In this document: positions 60,097 through 64,000 of the stretch, piece after piece
How positions within the stretch are numbered: the first letter of the stretch is position 1
Layout of the letters: each line of letters opens with the position of its first letter
Assembly (NCBI GenBank): GCA_040385825.1
Contig: JAZKGQ010000018.1
Span: 62,001 to 126,000 of the forward strand
DNA from: JANNNF01 sp040385825
Lineage (GTDB): Bacteria; Pseudomonadota; Alphaproteobacteria; Rhodobacterales; Rhodobacteraceae
DNA: 64,000 nucleotides
Reading direction: 5' to 3'
The notes under the pieces: generated by a model
The model's input: only the letters and a program-made list of their open reading frames with translations
The model's database searches: none
Told to the model about the DNA's origin: nothing
Made by a program: the position numbers and the translations under genes

Positions 60097-62165
60097 TACA
60101 GTCCGTGGTGTTCGACCCGCTGGTGCCGGTCTGGCTGATCCTGGGGATGGCGGCGCTGGCCGTGGGCCTGCTGGCCCTGGCGGTCTGGCGCGGATTGCCC
60201 GGCTGGGCGCTGCGGGCGGCGGCGGCGGTTGTGGTGCTGGTGGCCCTGGCCAACCCCGCGCTGCAAGAGGAAGACCGCGCGCCCCTGACCGACATCATCC
60301 TGCTGGTGGTGGACGAAAGCGCCAGTCAGGGCCTGTCGGACCGTGCCGCGCAGACCGAGGCGGCGGTGGCGGCGGTGCAGGCCGAAGTGGCGGCCTTGCC
60401 GAACACGGAATTGCGCATCTCGCGGCTGACCGACGGGGCCGAGGATGCGGGCACGCTGGCGATGACCGCCCTGGCCCAGGCTTTGGCCGAGGAACCCCGC
60501 GCGCGGGTGGCCGGGGCAATCCTGATCACCGACGGGCAGGTGCATGATCTGGGGCTGGCCCCGGCGCTGCCCGCGCCGCTGCATGTGCTGCTGACCGGGC
60601 GCAAGCCCGACTGGGACCGCAGGCTGGTGGTCAGGAACGCCCCCGCTTTTGCGATTCTGGGCGAGGAATTCATGCTGAGCCTGCGGATCGAGGATGAAGG
60701 CGCCGCCCCCGGCGATACCAGTACGCAACTGACGATCACGGTCGATGACGAGGCACCGCAGACCTATACCGTGCCGATCGGCACCGATCTGGACCTGCCC
60801 GTCACCCTGCCGCATGGTGGCATGAACGTGCTGCAATTCAGCGTGGCCATGGGAAATGGCGAATTGACCGACCGCAACAATGCGGCGGTGGTGCAGGTCA
60901 ACGGCGTGCGTGACCGACTGCGGGTGCTGCTGGTGTCGGGCGAACCCCATGCCGGCGAACGGGTCTGGCGCAATCTGCTGAAATCGGATGCGAGCGTCGA
61001 TCTGGTGCATTTCACCATCCTGCGCCCGCCCGAAAAGCAGGACGGCATCCCGGTGGATGAGCTGAGCCTGATCGCCTTTCCCACGCGCGAGCTGTTCGTG
61101 GAAAAGATCGACGAGTTCGACCTGATCATCTTTGACCGCTACCGGATGCGGGGCATCCTGCCGATGTCCTATCTGCAGAACGTGGCCGATTATGTGCGCC
61201 GGGGTGGCACTGTGCTGGTGGCCGCCGGGCCGGAGTTTGGCGCGGTGGACAGTCTTTATCGCTCGCCGTTGGCCGATGTGCTGCCGGTGGCCCCGACAGC
61301 GCAGGTGATCGAACAGGGCTATCGTCCGGCGCTGACCGATCTGGGCCGCAAGCATCCGGTGACCGAAGGGCTGGAGGCGCTGGCCCCCGAGGGCGGCTGG
61401 GGCCGCTGGTTCCGGCTGACGGAGGTAAAGCAGACGGCGGGGCAGGTGGTGATGTCGGGACCGGGGGACAGGCCGCTGCTGGTGCTGAACCGGGTTGATG
61501 AGGGCCGGGTGGCGGTGCTGGCCTCCGATCAGATGTGGCTCTGGGGGCGCGGCTATGAAGGCGGCGGGCCGCAGTTGGAACTGCTGCGGCGGCTGGCGCA
61601 CTGGATGCTTAAGGAACCGGAACTGGAGGAAGAGGCCCTGACCGCCACCGCCAAGGGGCAGGTGCTGACCATCACAAGGCGGTCGATTGCGGCCGATGCG
61701 CCGGGGCCGCTGAGCATCACCGGGCCGGATGGCGCGGTGGTGGAACTGCCGATGCCGGAAGTGGCGCCCGGCAAGTTTGAACTGGATTGGACGGCGCCCG
61801 GCATGGGCCTTTACCGTCTGGCGCAGGGCGAACTGACGCGGGTGATTGCGGTCGGGCCATCCTCACCGCGTGAATTTGAGGCGACGATTGCGACGGGCGA
61901 TCTGCTGTCCCCGGTGGTGGCCCCCACACAGGGCGGCCTCTTGCGGCTGGAGGACGGCACGCCGGACATTCGCGCGGTAAGTGCGGGGCGTCCGGCCTCG
62001 GGGCGCGGCTGGATCGGGGTCACCCCGCGCGAGGCTTATGCCACGCAGGATGTGCGGGTGGCGGCACTGTTGCCGGGCTGGGCCTATCTTCTGCTGGCGG
62101 CAGGTCTGGCGATTGCGGCCTGGGTGCTGGAAGGGCGACGCGGATCATCGCGCCGCCCCGTTTGA
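60093..62165 (+). CDS. Membrane-anchored VWA/glutamine-amidotransferase-like protein
   Basis: A 690-residue protein with two N-terminal helices (10-32 and 37-53), a VWA-like stretch (IILLVVDESASQGL near 68, lacking a full MIDAS), a central class-I GATase-like domain (LRVLLVSGEPHAGERVW near 277; FDLIIFDRYRMRG near 340; GGTVLVAAGPEFG) and a C-terminal helix (about 650-670). The nucleophile Cys of true GATases is absent. It closes the moxR operon, in which all four genes overlap. Confidence 0.85.
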   Translation: MIQSVVFDPLVPVWLILGMAALAVGLLALAVWRGLPGWALRAAAAVVVLVALANPALQEEDRAPLTDIILLVVDESASQGLSDRAAQTEAAVAAVQAEVAALPNTELRISRLTDGAEDAGTLAMTALAQALAEEPRARVAGAILITDGQVHDLGLAPALPAPLHVLLTGRKPDWDRRLVVRNAPAFAILGEEFMLSLRIEDEGAAPGDTSTQLTITVDDEAPQTYTVPIGTDLDLPVTLPHGGMNVLQFSVAMGNGELTDRNNAAVVQVNGVRDRLRVLLVSGEPHAGERVWRNLLKSDASVDLVHFTILRPPEKQDGIPVDELSLIAFPTRELFVEKIDEFDLIIFDRYRMRGILPMSYLQNVADYVRRGGTVLVAAGPEFGAVDSLYRSPLADVLPVAPTAQVIEQGYRPALTDLGRKHPVTEGLEALAPEGGWGRWFRLTEVKQTAGQVVMSGPGDRPLLVLNRVDEGRVAVLASDQMWLWGRGYEGGGPQLELLRRLAHWMLKEPELEEEALTATAKGQVLTITRRSIAADAPGPLSITGPDGAVVELPMPEVAPGKFELDWTAPGMGLYRLAQGELTRVIAVGPSSPREFEATIATGDLLSPVVAPTQGGLLRLEDGTPDIRAVSAGRPASGRGWIGVTPREAYATQDVRVAALLPGWAYLLLAAGLAIAAWVLEGRRGSSRRPV

Positions 62166-62182
62166 TCAGGCCCCCAGTTTGA

Positions 62183-62707
62183 TCACGCCATGGCGGGTTT
62201 GGCGGCAATCGCCTTGCCGATGCTTTCCGACGCATAGCCGAACACCGCGCCCATGATCATCGACACCGACACGTTGATCCAGGGGTTGTCGATCAGCGAC
62301 ACCGCGGTCAGGCTTTCCAGCTTGCCTGCCAGCAGCGCATAGGCCGCGACACAGCCAAAGCCGTAGACCGAGGACGGGATCTGCGCCAGCGCAGGCAGGT
62401 TGGCCGCAAGCACGATGACCGCCGCCCCGATGCCCACACAGAGGCCCGCCGCCAGCGGCAGACCCAAAGACCCGGCAAAGGATGTGGTGCCGATCAGCGC
62501 CAGCAACCCGATCAGGCCGCCGAACAGATGGGCGGGCAGGTTTCTGGTCAGCGACCCGGTGCCACCGCCCGAATGGTAGAACGCAGCCCAGGCGATGAAC
62601 GCGGCCCAGATCTGCAGGCCAAGGCCCGCTGCGGGCCCGACGAACAGAAACGTGGCGACGCCGCCCAGAACACCGATGGAAATTGCAAGTGCGGTCAGAA
62701 TTGGCAT
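62183..62707 (-). CDS. DUF1097 membrane protein
   Basis: A 174-residue protein with about five to six helices (1-22, 28-45, 61-100, 108-130, 145-165). The start MPILTALAISIGVLGGVATF and WAAFIAWAAFYHSGGG match DUF1097. Its function is unknown. The ATG at 62707 has a GGGAG nearby. It is convergent with the moxR operon end (17 bp apart). Confidence 0.87.
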   Translation of the reverse strand: MPILTALAISIGVLGGVATFLFVGPAAGLGLQIWAAFIAWAAFYHSGGGTGSLTRNLPAHLFGGLIGLLALIGTTSFAGSLGLPLAAGLCVGIGAAVIVLAANLPALAQIPSSVYGFGCVAAYALLAGKLESLTAVSLIDNPWINVSVSMIMGAVFGYASESIGKAIAAKPAMA

Positions 62708-62898
62708 GAGGCTCCCTCTCTCTTGTTGCGCTGTTGGTTGTGCCAGCGGGCAAGCCTTTTCCGGCCCACCAGGCGCGGGGCATGGCGGTGGCGGGATCAG
62801 GGGTCCGATGGTCGCAGGCAGGGTGCGCGAGGTTTGGGGGGCCGTCCATACGACCTTGGCACGGTCGCAGATGCAGGTGCGGCACTGGGCGGCCGGCG

Positions 62899-63969
62899 TC
62901 AATCCAGACAGGCCAGAACCCGAGCTATATCAACGCGGTAGGCATAGTGATAGCGGCCCAGAACCCGCCGTGGCAGTTGTGCCAGACGGGTGGAAAGGGG
63001 CGTCTCATGGCGCGACAGCGGCGCTTGCGCCGGGATCACCCGGTGCGAAATGCCGCCCTGTGCGGCGGCAAGGGTCAGCCACATCTCGACCACCGTGGCG
63101 GGGCGGATTTCCACAAGACCCGCCCCGCGCGGCAGGAAACACAGGTTGGCCAGCGCCGCCCCGCTGGCCCCGATCACCAGCCGCGCGCGGCGCATGGCGG
63201 CGATCTGGTCTGCGGCAGTCAGGCGTTCGGGGTGCAGGATTTTGACCCCGCGCGCCACCAGGGCGCGTTGCAGGGCGGGTTCGTTCACCAGAATGCGCCC
63301 GGTATAGCCCTGACGTGACAGGTAGACCACATCGCCATCGGGCCTCGCCTCGCCCCGGTCGGGCACCATCCGCGCGATCAGCGCCTGCAACAGCGCGCCG
63401 TTGCGTTGCAGATAATGGCCAAGGGTGGTCAGATAGATCACCTCGTCAAAAGCAATCGCCTGATCGGCGCAGGGCGGCAGCGGGGCCTTTATCCCTGCCG
63501 CGCGGATCAACCCGGTTTGCCACGAGGTCAGGGCGGGGGTGACGGGGGGAAACGCAGTCAGCAGGCCGGACTGGTCCAGTGCCGCAAGGCCGGTCAGGCT
63601 GTCCATCAGGAAATGGCCATAGTTGCGCGCCGACCCGCCGCTGACCCAGACCGCCCCGCGCGCAACCCGGCGGACGGGGGCACGGCGCAGGGCCGCGTGG
63701 GCTGCGGCAAGATCGGGCACCTGCTGGGCCGGGGCATCAGGGATGCTGCCGTCCTGCAACGCGATCAGCCCGCTGCGCGGCGACCACAGCGCCTTGCGCA
63801 GATGCACCAGCCGCACGTCGCCCGTGGCCAGACCCGCCACAAAACCGGGCGGCTCGATCCGGTCCCACCCGCCCGTGGCTGGCCCGGTGCCCAAGGACAG
63901 CAGGGTGGCGATCAGGCCGGGAGTGTGGGGCAGAAGGGCAGTCTCGTCGACCGGGGGTGGTGCGGTCAC
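62899..63969 (-). CDS. GT61-family glycosyltransferase (DUF563)
   Basis: A 356-residue glycosyltransferase of the GT61 group. The conserved NYGHFLMDSL is near residue 115, VVYLSRQGYTGRILVNEP near 223, and GASGAALANLCFLPRGAGLVEI near 263. The start is GTG at 63969, directly after a TGA (63970-63972) that would close an upstream reading frame (ending GDAASPRSD), so a preceding gene probably runs on past base 64000. The 191-bp gap after this gene shows no feature. Its product may decorate a surface glycan; no cluster partner is visible. Confidence 0.82.
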   Translation of the reverse strand: MTAPPPVDETALLPHTPGLIATLLSLGTGPATGGWDRIEPPGFVAGLATGDVRLVHLRKALWSPRSGLIALQDGSIPDAPAQQVPDLAAAHAALRRAPVRRVARGAVWVSGGSARNYGHFLMDSLTGLAALDQSGLLTAFPPVTPALTSWQTGLIRAAGIKAPLPPCADQAIAFDEVIYLTTLGHYLQRNGALLQALIARMVPDRGEARPDGDVVYLSRQGYTGRILVNEPALQRALVARGVKILHPERLTAADQIAAMRRARLVIGASGAALANLCFLPRGAGLVEIRPATVVEMWLTLAAAQGGISHRVIPAQAPLSRHETPLSTRLAQLPRRVLGRYHYAYRVDIARVLACLD

Positions 63970-64000
63970 TCAATCGCTCCGGGGGCTTGCAGCATCACCT
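63970..64000 (-). CDS. Possible 3' end of an upstream gene
   Basis: Read leftward, the last 31 bases give an open frame ending in TGA (63972-63970), immediately followed by the GTG of the GT61 gene. This tight stop-start is what translationally coupled genes show, but 10 codons are too few to identify anything. Confidence 0.3.
   Translation of the reverse strand, partial: GDAASPRSD

Noticed and set aside
1..64000. CRISPR arrays, insertion sequences, rRNA operons, prophage
   Set aside because: No regularly spaced repeats, transposase, integrase or phage structural frame was seen; the short repeats found are palindromes without spacers.

Overview
This window is a typical chromosomal segment from a GC-rich alphaproteobacterium of the Rhodobacterales, most like Rhodobacteraceae such as Rhodobacter, Gemmobacter or Tabrizicola. 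The genus is an inference from gene content and order; no 16S gene is present. Supporting signs are the divergent hemE/hemC pair, the ybbA-ybbP-tesA block, a free-standing F0 ATP-synthase operon with duplicated b subunits (atpI-B-E-X-F), MipZ, a sigma-54 factor with an RpoN box, the ffh-aroQ-rpsP-rimM-trmD-rplS-rpmE block, and a DUF5928-type glycosyltransferase.

Layout. 1-5.8 kb: tetrapyrrole genes hemE (cut by the window edge) and hemC, then the ABC exporter ybbA/ybbP divergent from the esterase tesA. 5.8-15 kb: the main accessory region. A leftward trio (desaturase-like MocD, Rieske ferredoxin MocE and a strongly altered PanB-like protein) diverges from a LacI-type regulator. The regulator is followed by a TIM-barrel isomerase, a sugar ABC importer, an SDR and an inositol-dehydrogenase-like IolG. 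Together they read as an uptake and degradation island for a cyclitol, possibly O-methylated like the rhizopines. 15-25 kb: arginase-like protein, ArgE, DUF1287, selenium tRNA-modification genes (selU and an Ndh-SelD fusion), rpoN and a HyuA-type hydantoinase. 25-30 kb: tRNA-Met(CAT), a cupin-SnoaL protein, a GNAT enzyme, an RTX protein, a YegD-like Hsp70 and a LysR regulator. 30-37 kb: the SRP/ribosome block, with chorismate mutase, bluB and two small or unknown membrane proteins inserted. 37-47.6 kb: mipZ, matB, arsR, the F0 operon, a GntR regulator, an OmpA lipoprotein, an Ada-like methyltransferase, nth and a PfkB kinase. 47.6-55.4 kb: a divergent sulfotransferase/GT14 pair, a HIT protein, polA, a zinc-finger protein, hyi and DUF1285. 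55.4-62.2 kb: a MoxR-DUF58-DUF4159-VWA-like four-gene operon with every stop and start overlapping. 62.2-64 kb: DUF1097 and a GT61 glycosyltransferase.

Intergenic structure is the other notable theme. Two families of short palindromic repeats recur. One is built on GGATGGGC...GCCCATCCTAC, the other on CCTCCGGCGGGGATATTT(GGCCAATGTGAA). Several copies lie between convergent genes, and in several cases the repeat supplies the stop codon, or even the last codons, of the neighbouring gene. A pair of abutting 22-bp perfect palindromes centred on TTCGAA lies after rpmE, and a 667-bp structured region lies before ffh. No insertion sequences, prophage genes, CRISPR arrays or rRNA genes were found.
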